Part shown: in pieces, positions 34,242 to 46,034 of the stretch | Position numbering within the stretch: the first letter of the stretch is position 1 | How the letters are laid out: each line of letters begins with the position of its first letter | Origin: Isoetes taiwanensis | Taxonomy: Eukaryota > Streptophyta > Lycopodiopsida > Isoetales > Isoetaceae | Reading direction: 5' to 3' | Assembly (NCBI GenBank): GCA_021234155.1 | Contig: JAJEKV010000027.1 | Coordinates: 1,451,109-1,515,108 of the forward strand | DNA: 64,000 bases | Notes under the pieces: model-generated | Database searches by the model: none | What the model was told of the DNA's origin: nothing | The model's input: only the letters and a program-made list of their open reading frames with translations | Translations under genes and position numbers: made by a program

Positions 34242-36183
34242 ATGTTGGATCTTTAGGTGTTGACTACGTTGAGATTGTGAAATTATAATGCTAATAGTTT
34301 TTTTTTTTTCAGAGACATCTAGAGATGGTATCCTCAGCGGGAGGAGCAGTAGCTAGAGATGGTTAGCATGAAGGTGCTAAAGTGGAATTCTCAATGTGAG
34401 CAATGGAACCAATTTTTGACGATGTTGAGGTAAGGGTTTTTTTTCTCGCGGTATGTTTAATAAGATGGATGGCATTTGTACTTCTAAGGTGAATTTTGAT
34501 TTGAGCTAGAGCTATGCTAGTTTTTTAGAATCTGAATCAAAGAATTTTTCAGTAAATCTACGATCGTCCCATAAGGACATGGGTTAAATTTTAGAAAGGG
34601 AGATTGTAACAGCACTTGATGGGCCAATATACGTACTTATGTACTTATGTGCGTATGCTTGGCATGCGTGCAAGGTTTTTACCTCTATGGAAGTGGATTT
34701 GCCGGAAGTTTTATAGAGCTGAGGAGGAAATTAGTGAAGGAAGTTTTTGCATAGCCTAGAAGGATTTTGTTAGAGACACCGAGGAGGTAAGAGTTGGAGA
34801 TCACATTAAGCACTGCATCAATCTATTCTATCAAGTGGGGTTCTGTTTCCATGGATTCAAATTGTGGTTTGCATAGGCTGCCAAGAATCAATCTGTACAT
34901 GCTTTTGAATAGCGGATTCACTATGTGTTAGCTATGGTTGGATTTGTTAAGGCTTTGGTAAAGCGGGTGAGGCAAAAATGAATCTGCATGTTTCTGGAAT
35001 TGATTAGAACAATTGGATAATAGTCACATGGCATGAGATAAGCTTGAAAATGATTAATCCTAGAAGACAATTCAAACCAAATAAAATATACTGACAGAGT
35101 AAAGTATACCTTCAATAGAGATTCGGGGCAGCTAAGAAGATGGCTCGGAACTGATTAATGCATGTAAATCATGTTGAATCAGGCTGAAATTATACTAAAA
35201 TGGCAAGGATCTTTTGAAAACAGTTTGAAACGATCTGGAACAGGTCGAAACTGAATGGAAAGGGCCGATTTGGGGTTTAGAGAGACTGATTTGCATGAGG
35301 GAGTCTTCAAGCAGAGGAATTGATACTTGGGATTGGGAACTGCAACGAGCTTGACGGATTTGGGACATCCATGTTTTGTCGTTTATATTTACTATTTTTG
35401 ATGCCTTGTTCATTGTTGTCATGTCTGTTGCTAGTATTGGTCATTTGTCTTGTGATTCTTGAATAATCAATGGAATATGCATTGCAGAGCCTGCAGGTTA
35501 TGATTGTGGAAAGTATAGCAATTAATGGAAGAATCAGACATGCTAGAGGAATTTGCTAATAACAATTGCTTGCTAGTAATTCTAAAATGGAATAGAACAT
35601 GGTAAATAAATATACAAGGAGCCGTTAAGTAAGGAATGGAAGTACAAGAACATTATAGATGATCCACATAGCAAGTTTAGGCGCATCTGCAAGCTATCTG
35701 GGTGAGCACGAATATATATAAGAACTATAATTACTCAGATGTAAAGAAAATGTGTGATTTAAGAGTATAAGTCTAGAATATCTAAGGCATTGATGGTTTT
35801 TGGCTCCTGGAGATGGAACCTATGTTAAGGGATAGCCTAGCACAGATATTAAATATGAAAGGTTATTTGGTAGCAAGGATAATAATAAAGTCTGCATCGT
35901 GGTTTTCGAGAGCTCACATTCATTGTATCAAATTGATTGTAACCTAAGGAAGTGAGTTTTGTTAAGAATTAATAAAAACCATAGGTCAGGGATATGAAGA
36001 TATATGGGCATGGAACTAAATCTAGACATGTTGAAGGATTGAGATGAGTCCACATGAATACAAGGAGAGCTATATTAGGCATATGGAGGCTTAAAATGTA
36101 TAACTGTAAAGTGTCTAAGTTATTGCATTTTCCTTCCTATATAAAGCAGTGTCCTATTTCTATTCTCACCTATTTTCTTCCTT

Positions 36184-36770
36184 GAAAATTACCACAACAT
36201 GACACGTATGTAGACTCATTCATTGCGGGGCATTTATGGCAGGCATTAAGAGACTTCTTCAAAATTACTTGGACGAGACATGTATACATGCTTATTTATT
36301 AGGGAGGATTTCGTGACGTCGACATCTCATTTATTACAGAGGATTTTGTGACGTCGACCTTTCCGATGGACTGATTTGAAAATTACCACAACATAACAGT
36401 GTGTGTAGACTCATTCATTGCGGGGCATTTATGGCTGGGCATTAAGAGACTTCTTCAAAATTACTTGGACAAGACACGTATACATGCTTATTTATTAGGG
36501 AGGATTTCGTGACGTCGACATCTCATTTATTACAGAGGATTTTGTGACGCCGACCTTTAGGCATTTTGTGAAGCTGATGGACTGATTTGAAAATTACCAC
36601 AACATGACACGTACGTAACTCATTCATTGCGGGGCATTTGTGGCGGGCATTAAGAGACTTCTTCAAAATTACTTGGACGAGACACGTATACATGTTTATC
36701 ATTTATTACAGAGGATTTTATGACATCGATGTCTAGGCATTAAATGAAGCCGATGGACTGATTTATTGTA
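36184..36770. repeat. Three tandem copies of a roughly 200-bp unit
   Basis: Units start at 36184, 36378 and 36589 with GAAAATTACCACAACAT and share CATTGCGGGGCATTT, GAGACTTCTTCAAAATTACT and ACAGAGGATTTTGTGAC. Each of the first two also contains two GTGACGTCGAC-type motifs. No coding potential. Confidence 0.9.
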
Positions 36771-37759
36771 GAAGATTTATAAGCCATGCCACTGCCAGGA
36801 TTTCTGTTTCTTTCACGGTTTCTCTTCTTGGGAGTGATTTTGCAAGATCTCAGATGTTCTACTTAGCGTAACCGTGATGCTTGGAAACAACGTCATTTTA
36901 TAAGATAGATAGATAAATATTATTTTAACGTCCCCAGAGATCCATACATAGTATGGCTTTAGATGGTGTCGAACTCAAGGCATACATGTGTTATCACTAG
37001 ACCAAAGGCCGAGTGACAGGACCATTTTCATTGGAATTCAATTGTATAAGTTGAGACATTTAAAAATTCGTAAGGTCTTCCATGTAAGCCATCGATAAGC
37101 ACAAACACATCGAGAGAAGATTTTGAAATCCCTAACTTTGCTGAAAATGGTGGTGGGAAAGATAACTCCTTAATTGCTTCTTGGTAGATTTTATAAGAAG
37201 ACAAGGAGATCACAATTCCTCCGGTATGTGATTAAGTGGAAACACGTACCCATGAGAGGCACAACTTGGGTTCTCAAACTTGACTTGAGCAAGAAAACCC
37301 AAATTTCATCCAGCAATATTTAGTTTGAATCGTCATCGAAATAGTCGATCCTGATACATTAGGTGAGTGCGATCCTTAGAATATAAATCCCTTCTGGCAA
37401 ATAGCCAAGATGCCTAGAGCATATGTGGAGGGTGCATTCTATGGGGATAGGCATTCATGTATCATGCATGATAAGGGATGCATTTATCTCCAGGTTGGTC
37501 ACCTCTAAATCACATAAACTAATATAAACTACCAAATAAATAATGTAGTTGTAATCCACAAGTGAAAAAGAAGGGAAGTGGACATCTAGGAGAGCATGCC
37601 ACATGAGTAGAAGTGTTTCAAGTTTTGTTTTGTTGCATTTAGCAGAATGTTAATGAATAAACCATCAGGGGGATGTACCCCTTCAAAGCATATCTAAGTT
37701 ACCTTCAAGGTCCTTTTTAATATAAGCCAGGAAAACTGTCTTTATCCATCCCTCTCCGA
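36771..37759. other. No gene recognised
   Basis: No open frame with recognisable similarity; the minus-strand frame at 37028-37213 is short and unassigned. Confidence 0.4.
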
Positions 37760-38960
37760 TTTTAATATGCCAAAAGTGGAGTCTGTTTGATTGGGGGCTA
37801 CTTCTATGGTGGTGTTAGGATTTGAAAACCACCAGTGGCTCCATCTACTCCATGACTGCAACCTCTCGGAGATTGATAGTGAAGGTGCCTTTACTTGGTG
37901 CAATGGTCAGGTTGGTGGGGGTCGCGTAAGCTCTCGGTTGGATAGAGCTTACTGGAATGCAGCTGTGGCTGTAGCACTTCTAGGTCTCTTTCCATCCTGC
38001 CTTAGAGACAATTCAGTTTCAGACCAGCATCTACAATTCTTTCAGATATGCCTCTGCAGCAGCGATATCCCAGACGGATATGTTTTCACTTGAATGTAAA
38101 GTTATTGAAGGATGCTGACTTTTAGGAAGCTCGCAAGAACATCTGGATAGCTGGCTTCAGCTGATGTCGAGGGACGGCTGGCATAGTGGATGCACTTGCA
38201 ATGGTAAAAGGTTTTGCCACAATGGGGCCCAGAGTCCGCAGTAGCAAGTTGCGCTTTACTGGACACCTTGTATCAGGACTTGCTCCTTTCTCGATGGGGA
38301 TTCCTTCCAGGGGTTCATGATCGAGATATTCTGGCACAGATCCATGCTTTAAAGAAGAAGCAAATCCAATAGGTAAAGATGAGGGCAGGTCTGTAATGGT
38401 TTCGTGATGGAGGCTTTTTCTTTCGTGCGGCTAAGAGGCATTGCATGACATCAACCATGTCTTGCATGACATCAACCATGTCTTCGTTGCTTTTGCTAGT
38501 TGGCTCGGTGCTAACAGAGCCAACAGATCTCAAGCAACATCTGCATAACCACTTCTAGATTTTTTTTTTTTGATGAGAAACATCTTTCTTTTTAGTCAGA
38601 AATGCAAGATGCAGTGCTGTTTAGAATTTCCACCATCAACTCTGACAGGCAGAGCATATCAATAGAGGCAGCTACAACAACTGATGATTTAGGTTCGACA
38701 ATCTTTAAACTAAAAATAAGCAAGTGCCAGATTTGGATGGTTTGCCAATTGAGTTCTTTCAGGAGCATTGGGAATGGCTAGAGCCAGATGTATATGATGC
38801 TTTCAGTGACTTTCAGTGATCTACTGCTTTGCATAGAATTCTAAACACAGATGTCATCTCACTCATCTCCAAAGGTCAAGGATCCTCATATTATTTCAGA
38901 CTGGCGACCAATCATCTTAAATCTTTGCCAAGGCTTTTGAGAGCAGGTTAAGGACATCTT
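37760..38960 (+). pseudogene. LINE (L1-like) ORF2 relic: endonuclease end and early RT
   Basis: At 37791-38093 the frame has EGAFTWCNGQVGGGRVSSRLDRAYWN, the pattern near the C-terminus of the LINE AP-endonuclease domain, followed by a damaged SDH-like region. At about 38390-38430 is the W.RDGGFFF.. linker. At 38715-38960 are pieces of early RT (a D.DGLPIEFFQEHW segment, then SDWRPII.N). Multiple stops and missing segments; the catalytic YADD part is absent. Confidence 0.75.
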
Positions 38961-39207
38961 GATTGAGTCCATCTCAACAATTCAATCAGGCTTTCTTCTA
39001 AAAAGATGCATTTTGAACAAAAAGTTATTGCTGTGGCCCAGAATAGGGTGTAAATTTGATAGTGGTACCCCAAAAGCACTGTCTGGACACTTGCTTTAAG
39101 TGCTTTAGGTGCTTATTCCTCGATCAAAATTTAGAGTAACGAATTTTGAGGTTGTTATTCCAAAAATAGCAATCCTCTTCTGAGGAGGAAGGGATCGATG
39201 ACATGGA

Positions 39208-40013
39208 TTGATTCTTTGGGCGCGAGATTGATTTCTTAGTTGATTCTACTGGATGGCGGGAATTTGTATCAGTTCTTGCTATCATTCTTCAATTCCGGAA
39301 TAAACTAGTTCATTTCAATTGCAATTCTGACAAATTAGAATTGCAATTCCTTGATCATATCAATTTCATGGCAAGTTCTACTGAAAGCATTGATTCTGCT
39401 AAACGAAGAATTTACTTGGAGCTAGAATCCAGGAGAAAACGAGAATCCAGAAAGAGGATTAGAGAATTGGAGAAGGAGAATATTGTACCTTTAGTACAGA
39501 AGAAAAAAGAACGTTCTCTGAGTCAAAGAAGACAACAGGAACTTTCAAAAGAGTTAGAGGATTCTTTTTTTTTCACATTGTAAGGAATTGTGCTGATGAT
39601 GATTCAAAAGGAAGAGTAGCACACAGTTTTTTAAAAAGGATCAAACATTTACCACATGTTACTATAGCAGATCCCAAGGAATTTCATGTGATGAAAGATA
39701 TGATTTCCAATGTGAGAGAAACCATGTAGGCACAAAAATTTCAGAGAGCAATTTCAAGGCTTCTTTCAATTCCCAAGAAAACTGTAGCCCAGGCATTTAG
39801 AAGACGAATATGTGCAGAGTTTGATCCTGGTCCATGGTCAATGCATGCAAGGAAGAAGAGATTTGATGCACTTTCCCCTGAAGAGATAAGTGTTGTGAGA
39901 AGGTTTTGGCATGAGAATACCCGAGTTTCACCTTATAAAAAACATGTTAGAAAGCATGTAACTGAGAGTGGTGAGAAAATTGATCATCCAATACATTTGC
40001 TAGAAGTGACACA
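39208..40013 (+). pseudogene. Unnamed Cys/His family gene, 5' part
   Basis: An open frame from about 39208 encodes a basic, coiled-coil-like N-terminus (RRIYLELESRRKRESRKRI..). A one-base slip in a T-run near 39570 moves the frame, which continues as DDDSKGRVAHSFLKRIKHLP to a TAG at 39727, and then MHARKKRFDALSPEEISVVRRFWHENTRVSPYKK..HVRKHVTESGEK to VTQ at 40013, where a GT donor follows. The pattern (F...D/N..SR/SP.KK....V...G....HLL..) recalls an unnamed family common in invertebrate genomes. It joins in phase 0 to 55411. Broken by one frameshift and a stop. Confidence 0.55.
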
Positions 40014-40064
40014 GGTATTCTTTGAACCATTTATTTGTTATTCTCATTCTTATATGGTAATGAA

Positions 40065-41524
40065 ATTAGCGCTTTTGGGGTCAACTTGCAAGTGTGTGCA
40101 CATTTATTCATGTGTGCACTTTAGCCCACTTAAATAACAAGTAGGCAAGTGGGCCAAGTGGGGACTACATCCACTTACCCCACAAGGGCAAGTGGCATGA
40201 TCTCAAGGGTTGATGGAAACCCTAGCCCTAACTTATAGCCTATGTAAGATATCCAAACCCTAACTTTCCATTTTCGTACACAGCCTTCTAGAGCTCCATT
40301 TCGCTTGCTCCAAGAGCCAATCTTGACTCTGAAGTCACCGAAAGCATAGTTCATCGGGTTTTCCTTTCGGGCTTCATCTTCAAGCGGTTTAAAGATGGGA
40401 CGATTCGTAGCAGGAGGAGCAAGCCAGGGATCAGGTATTGTGCCAATTCAATAGTCTAATCCGCCTTCCAGGCATAGTAAGTAGGTTTAGCCTATTGAAT
40501 TGCCCATAGCAGCCATCTAGACCTCTAGATATCAAGCCATAACTAAAAGAACCTAACTCGCGGATTTAGATTAAATCTTGTTCTTTAGTTCTTCTATGAT
40601 ATGTATGTGATGATGATCTCCGTGGAATCATTGTATTGGGAAGGGGGTAGAGACCCTAAAAGCCTAGTAGTTTGATGTTCTAGCTAGTCCTCTTTAATGC
40701 ACTATTAAATTCGCCTGCAGGTACAAGAGCCACACGGTTGTGGGGTGGAGGGACCGATGGCTTACAAGGAGGTTCATGTCCCGCTCATGATCACGCCCCT
40801 CGTGTAGTAAAGCCTATCGGGGACTATAGTGCACTAGACCTAATCTTTCTGCCCATCGCGTGTATGGCTTTGCATGGGTTCGACGCTCTTGGGGTGGTGT
40901 ACACCTTCCATGGAGTTCAATCGAGCACGGGCAAAGGCCCTCTAGTCACCTTGAGTCAAGATGCCCGACCTCTCCGGGTGGGAGCAATCCCTACCGCCCC
41001 ATCGAACCGGGAGATGCAACCCGTGAGTAGCCCCTCGGGCTATGCATCCGGAACTCTACGCCAGTCCCAAGACTTTTTCAACCTACTCGCAAAGTGTGCA
41101 TGAGGAGGGATGGATGGAGCGGACTACCCAAGTGCCATGTTCCTATGCGACCCAACTTTATCATATTGCATTCGCGTGCGCCTTGACCGTTGGAGACCCA
41201 AGCTTGTCAGTCCATCCCTGTGTCTGAACTGGGGTAGACCTCCCATCTGTGATGTACTGATCTCTGTCTATGCAGATATGTGATGAGCCATCCTTCGTGA
41301 TGGTCATGTGATGTTGATGTATGTATACTTACATTATGTTACGCTTCCGTAGCTAGGTAGGCCCTGAGGGAGACAGGGTAAAATGACCCCTTCATTCTTC
41401 CCACTGGAACTCGTCAAGGTTGCAGTGATACGTGGAGGGCCTTGTATCAGCATGGAGCTGGTATGGGGGATGAACTCCTGTTTGTACACAGTGAGTGCAC
41501 CGTATATGAGTAGGGGACGTCACA
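40065..41524 (+). repeat. gypsy 5' LTR, truncated
   Basis: Aligns with the 3' LTR from about 53935 to its end GGGGACGTCACA. The first roughly 105 bases of the LTR, beginning TGTGACGTTCC, are missing. Confidence 0.9.
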
Positions 41525-41525
41525 G

Positions 41526-41537
41526 TGGTATCAGAGC
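41526..41537 (+). promoter_or_regulatory. Primer binding site (initiator tRNA-Met)
   Basis: TGGTATCAGAGC one base after the LTR end. Confidence 0.92.
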
Positions 41538-41720
41538 TATGTTCTTGGAGACCAAGAGCAAAGCACTAGCCATGCTCCCAGTAGTACTAATTTAGTAGAA
41601 TTCTCAAACCTCGATAGTATTCTCAAACCCAGTAGCATATGCTAAGCTAGTAACAGTCAAAAGAATTGAAAACCAAGAGAAACTAAAAAGTTGAACTAAA
41701 TTTTGACCAAGTGTGGAAAT

Positions 41721-41787
41721 TGCTCACGGTATGCGCGAGAGCATCGACCTAAATTTTAGGTCAGGCCCCAGGCGCACACAATGAGTA
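41721..41787 (+). repeat. Nested hairpin, copy 1
   Basis: Inner palindrome GACCTAAATTTTAGGTC. The outer arms GCTCACGGT and ACAATGAGT pair imperfectly here; GCGC/GCGC pairs between them. Confidence 0.8.
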
Positions 41788-41933
41788 ACTCTACCATAAT
41801 CATCTTCAAACTTGATGAATTTGAACAAGATAATATGTTAGATCGAATTTTAAGGTAAGGTTTAGCTAGATTTGTATATCGCACCCCTAGGAATATATCT
41901 ATAAGTTATATATTTTTAGTCAAAAATGCAAAA

Positions 41934-42000
41934 ATACTCATGGTATACGCCAGAGCCTCGATCTAAATTTTAGATCAGCCCTCTAGCGCACACCATGAGT
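41934..42000 (+). repeat. Nested hairpin, copy 2
   Basis: Outer arms ACTCATGGT/ACCATGAGT and inner GATCTAAATTTTAGATC are both perfect. Relative to copy 3, both arms changed together (C to T with G to A). Confidence 0.85.
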
Positions 42001-42104
42001 AATTTTACTTAGGAAACTCTAAAGTAAGTATATGTTTTAAGTTAATATGTGTCTTTATTCAAGGAAATGAGCAACTTAAAATTTGACCTAAAATTTGCCA
42101 AAAC

Positions 42105-42113
42105 TATAAATAG
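42105..42113 (+). promoter_or_regulatory. Internal TATA box
   Basis: TATAAATAG about 105 bp after hairpin copy 2 and upstream of the gag-like frame; the same box occurs at 46292 after hairpin copy 4. Confidence 0.45.
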
Positions 42114-42352
42114 CACCCAAACCCTTCTCATTTGTAGACTCTCCGCTTAGAAGTTAGCTCCCGCATTTTGAGGCGATTTTTAGGCGCCAGAACTCAGATC
42201 GAGTTGAAGTAAAGCATAGCGCGCACCAAACAGACTGCACGCAAGTATCGACCAGGCGAAAGGGCCAGCGCCCAAGACAGGAGGAGAATTCAGCAACTAC
42301 TTCGAGAGCAGCTTTTCACAGGAGGAGAACAACTTTCGTCAGCAGAAGAGAT

Positions 42353-43342
42353 TACTTCTGACGAGTCAAAGGAAGAGGAGTCCAGGCAGGAAATGAGCTG
42401 GCCGACTTCATCAACCGGCGGTTAGACGAAGAAGCAGAGATTGGATCTGAGGGATCAATGGACGAAGAAACTCGCAGAGTATTCGAGGAAATCGAGGAGA
42501 TACAAGAGCAGGAGAAGACAGAACGAGAGCAGGCTGCCAACGAGCAGGACGAACAGAAGGAGCCCTCTCCCGAACCCACCCTGGAACAAGAAATTGAGGC
42601 CTGGATCCAAATGCAAAAGGCGTAGTCACAACGCAGCAAGAGGAGAAAGGCCGAGAAGAAAAGGAAGTTGGAAGAACAGGAGGCGAAGGCAAGGAAGAAG
42701 CTCAAAGGGAAGGGCAAGGAGGAGCCCAAGAGAAAATTGAAGAAGACACCCATGGTCAAGATCGTCATCAAAGAACGGCAGCCCGACCAGCCCCCATCCT
42801 CTGACGACGAAGATGACGAAGATTTAGAGCCCTCCACAAGAAGAGATCAAGAGGTAGGGAACTCCTCAAGACTGGCAGACGAGGATCAAACGGCCGAGGA
42901 GCATCAGATACAGGTACCCCCACCATACCCCACGTGGGAGAAGCAGAAAGATCCGAAGAAGTCGACCCGACCTGCACGGGAGTCTTATGTGGTTGATCAT
43001 CTCAGGGTATACCAGAAAAAGCTCAAGGCTTATAAGGAGTACATGCGGATGGGGGAGGCCTACAACACATACTATCAGGCAAACAAGGTAACATTCGTCG
43101 AGGGAGGACGGCCATCTAAGAAGAAGACTCTCAGCGCCCTAGAGAAGCCAATACCACCCAAGAAGCTGCAGAGTTTAGGAAGCCCGGGTCGACCGCGCAT
43201 GGCAACCGAGAGATCCGCATTTCCAGAGAAGTTACGGCCTTCTCATTCCCCAAGCACCATTCGCCAGGCTCGTGAAGGAGGTCGTACAAGAATTCGACAA
43301 AAACATGAGAGTCACGGGCGAAATGCTAATGATATAAAATAA
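42353..43342 (+). pseudogene. Charged gag-like reading frames
   Basis: Overlapping frames, the longest at 42668-43342 (224 aa), rich in Glu, Lys, Arg and Gln, with an acidic patch (PPSSDDEDDEDLEPS) and a KAYKEYMRMGEAYNTYYQ helix-like segment. No gag core or zinc knuckle. Position after primer site and hairpins suggests the N-terminal part of a gag-type polyprotein. Cut short by the Helitron at 43358. Confidence 0.4.
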
Positions 43343-43357
43343 CCATAGCAGCAGTAA

Positions 43358-45256
43358 TCTTATATTATAATGTTATACCGTAAGTAGTGCATCGAGCCCT
43401 AATTTGAATGGGCGAGATCATCCTGGATGCATCAAAGGCCTAGATTTATTACAATGACTTACCAACACATGATTGGTCATGCCGATCTCTTAAGGGAAAA
43501 GGTAAAATGAAAAGGGGAAAAGGAAAAGGGAAGTGGAAAGAGAGAATGAAAAGGCAAAAAGGCATGGGGAAAAGGGAAAGGGTAAAAGGAAAAGGAAAAG
43601 GGGGGGATAAGAGAAGAGAAAAAGGCATGGAAACTAAAAAGGGAAAGGGAACACTCGAAAAGGGCACGAGGGAAGGAGGAAGAGATAAAGTGGAAAAGGT
43701 AATGGAAAGGGCATGAAAAAAAAAAAAGGAAAGAGGAAAAGGTTGAAAAAAAAGGAGAAAATGAAGGAGAAAAAAATCATGGAAAAGGGGAGGAGAAAAA
43801 CGATGGGAAAAGGGAAGGAGCATGGGAAAAAGGGGGAAAAGAGAAGAAAGCTGAGGAAAGAGGAAAAAGGAAGGGACAAATGGCATAGGAAAAGGAAAAA
43901 AAAAGAGCGGGAAAGGGAAGGGAAAAACGATCAAGAAAAAGGGGAAGAGTGAAAGGTTGGAAAAATGAGGAAAAGGGAAGGGACAAGGGGGGAACAAGAA
44001 AAGGATGGGGAGAGGGGAAAAGAAAAGGCATAGAAAAGGGGAGAAGAAAGAAAAAGAAAAAGGGAAAAGGGGAAAGGGAACCTAGGTAAAGGTCACAAGA
44101 AAAAAAGAAAGAGGGAAACGAGAAAAGGGAAGGGGGAAGGGCATGAGAGAAAAGGGAGAGGAAAATGGTGAAGAAAGGGAAAAAGAAAAAAAGGGAAAAG
44201 AAAAGGGGCAAGAGAGAAAGGGTGGGAAAAAGAGGAAAATGGGTATAGGAAATAAGAGAATAAAACAAATGTCTAAAAAGCATGGAAAAGGGAAAAGGAA
44301 AAGGAAAGGAAGGGAAAAAAGTGCATGTGAAAAGGACCGCAAAGGAGGAAAAACGGAAGGAAAAAAAAAATCCATCAAGAAAAGGAAGAGGGGGAGTGAT
44401 GGAGGGGAGGGAAAGGGGAAAAGGACATGAGGAAAGGAAAAGAGAAAAGAAAAAAGGAAGGGTTGAAAGAAGGAAAAATTGTATCGGGAAGAGGGAAAGG
44501 GTGGGAAAAGGAGGAAAAGGAAGCACGAGAAAAATAGAAAGAAGAAAAGGGTGGGAAAAGGGAAATAGAAAAGAAAAAAGAATGGAAAAGGGGGGAAAGA
44601 GAGAGAGGCACGGGAAAAAGAAAAGAAAAAAGAATGGAAAAGGGGGAAAAGAGAGAGAGGCACGGGAAAAAGAAAATGAGGAAAATGGAAAAGGGGAAGA
44701 GAAAAAGGGAACATGGAAAAGGGAAAGAGGGAAAGGGTGAGGAGATGGAAAAAGGGAAGGTAAAAAGGGCATGGAAAACGGGAGGGAAAAAGAAAAATGG
44801 AAGGGAAAAGGGCACACAAAAAAAGGAGGAAAAGAGTGGGAAAAAGAGGAAAAGAGAAGGGAAAATAGGCATGGAAAAGGGCGAAAGAGTAAAAGGTTGA
44901 GAAAAAGGGAAGACATGGAAAAAGGGTGGGGAAAAGAGAAGGCATAAAAAAAGAGAAAGGGGAAGGGAAAAAGGCAAAGAAAAAAAAGAAGAGGGAAAAG
45001 GTGGAGAAAGGAGCAAAAGGGAAGGGAAAAAGGTTATCGGGAACAGGGAAGGGGGAAGGAAAGGGATAGGAAAACAAGGAAACATGTGAGAAAGACGAGA
45101 AAAAACGGAAAAGAAAAAAAAGTAGAGAAAAAAAGAAAAAATGAAATGCGGGATAGAGCAAAAGGGAAAGGGAAAGGGATAGGGCTTTTCTCACTGCATC
45201 CCAAAGCATTTACAGGCTCTCAACTTATGCCCAGCAACGCTGGACACCATTACTAG
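43358..45256 (+). mobile_element. Non-autonomous Helitron with polypurine body
   Basis: Starts TCTTATATTATAATG after an A; ends with GCCCAGCAACGCTGGAC (imperfect stem), then ACCATTA, CTAG and a host T. Length 1899 bp. Homologous over its whole length to 30908-32800 in the opposite orientation, including roughly 110 bp next to the 5' end and 60 bp before the hairpin. The central 1.65 kb is almost pure A/G on the plus strand. Its long low-complexity frames on both strands are not genes. Confidence 0.9.
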
Positions 45257-45789
45257 TATTATAATATGTTTCACATAATGGCAACAAGTCTTGATAACAT
45301 TGCAAGTTTATGCACTCGGGATCCATCATGAGTCTCTAAAGCCCCTCTTTGCAAAGACTTACTTCCTTCCCTTGCAAAAGGTGTGTCCATTTGATATTCC
45401 ATGCAATAAGAACGCTTGATTCTCTGATTTGGGGGAATTCCCACATGCTTGTTCCATAGATAGAGATCTGCCCAACTTGGCTTCTATGTTCTCACATACT
45501 TCTTGTTTCCAGATTCACCATTCTCCACCTCTTCAACCACAAAATCTAAGTCTTCCAAGTCATCATAAAGGTCGACTTCAGGATTTAAGTTGGTGGAGCA
45601 CTTTGAAGACTCGAGGGCGTGCACTCTGCATGCCAAGAGAGTAACATTAATGACCAAGGACATGCAACTGGCAAGTTACATAAAAGGAGAACGCTAGTTC
45701 TTGTAAATAATAAATTTTGTAAATAAAAAGTTTTGTAGAACAAGTTCTAAGTGCATAAATGTTGTTGATAAGGTTGAATTAGCAGTAAT
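45257..45789. other. gypsy internal sequence, no gene recognised
   Basis: Short frames only. If the second leader copy belongs to a nested element, an old LTR boundary should lie here, but I see none. Confidence 0.35.
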
Positions 45790-45840
45790 TGCTTTTTGTT
45801 TTAGTTGAAATGGACTTCATCTGGTCAAGGAGTGGGAAAT

Positions 45841-45907
45841 TACTCACGGTATGCGCCAGAGCATCGACCTAAATTTTAGGTCAGGCCCCAGGTGCACACC
45901 GTGAGTA
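45841..45907 (+). repeat. Nested hairpin, copy 3
   Basis: ACTCACGGT pairs perfectly with ACCGTGAGT; inner GACCTAAATTTTAGGTC is perfect; GCGCC faces GGTGC with one G-U pair. Confidence 0.88.
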
Positions 45908-46034
45908 TTTCGCATCAAAAAGGGTCCTAACCATCTCCAAACTGGGCAAGTAAGGGGTCAATCTTGCATTCTCGGTGAGACATCATGTTTTGACCCTTAG
46001 TTCATAGATAAGTTTTGACCAAATAGGACCAAAT

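Larger units (their letters stand above)
33641..36160 (+). mobile_element. Small non-autonomous LTR element, plus copy
   Basis: A partial 5' LTR (33641-34227, ending GCTCGTCACA), primer site 34230-34241, a 0.36-kb internal region (34242-34593), polypurine AGAAAGGGAGAT, and a 3' LTR from 34606 (TGTAACAGCACTTG) to beyond 36100. The internal region has no open frame longer than a few dozen codons. Head to head with the minus copy at about 33640, so the two form a large imperfect palindrome. Confidence 0.7.

Noticed and set aside
36184-36770. Regular direct repeats considered as a CRISPR array
   Set aside because: Units are about 200 bp and homologous throughout, with no short repeats and unique spacers; eukaryotic context.
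43449-45209. Mirror-image open frames up to 379 aa
   Set aside because: The same polypurine Helitron body in the opposite orientation; no domain and no codon bias.
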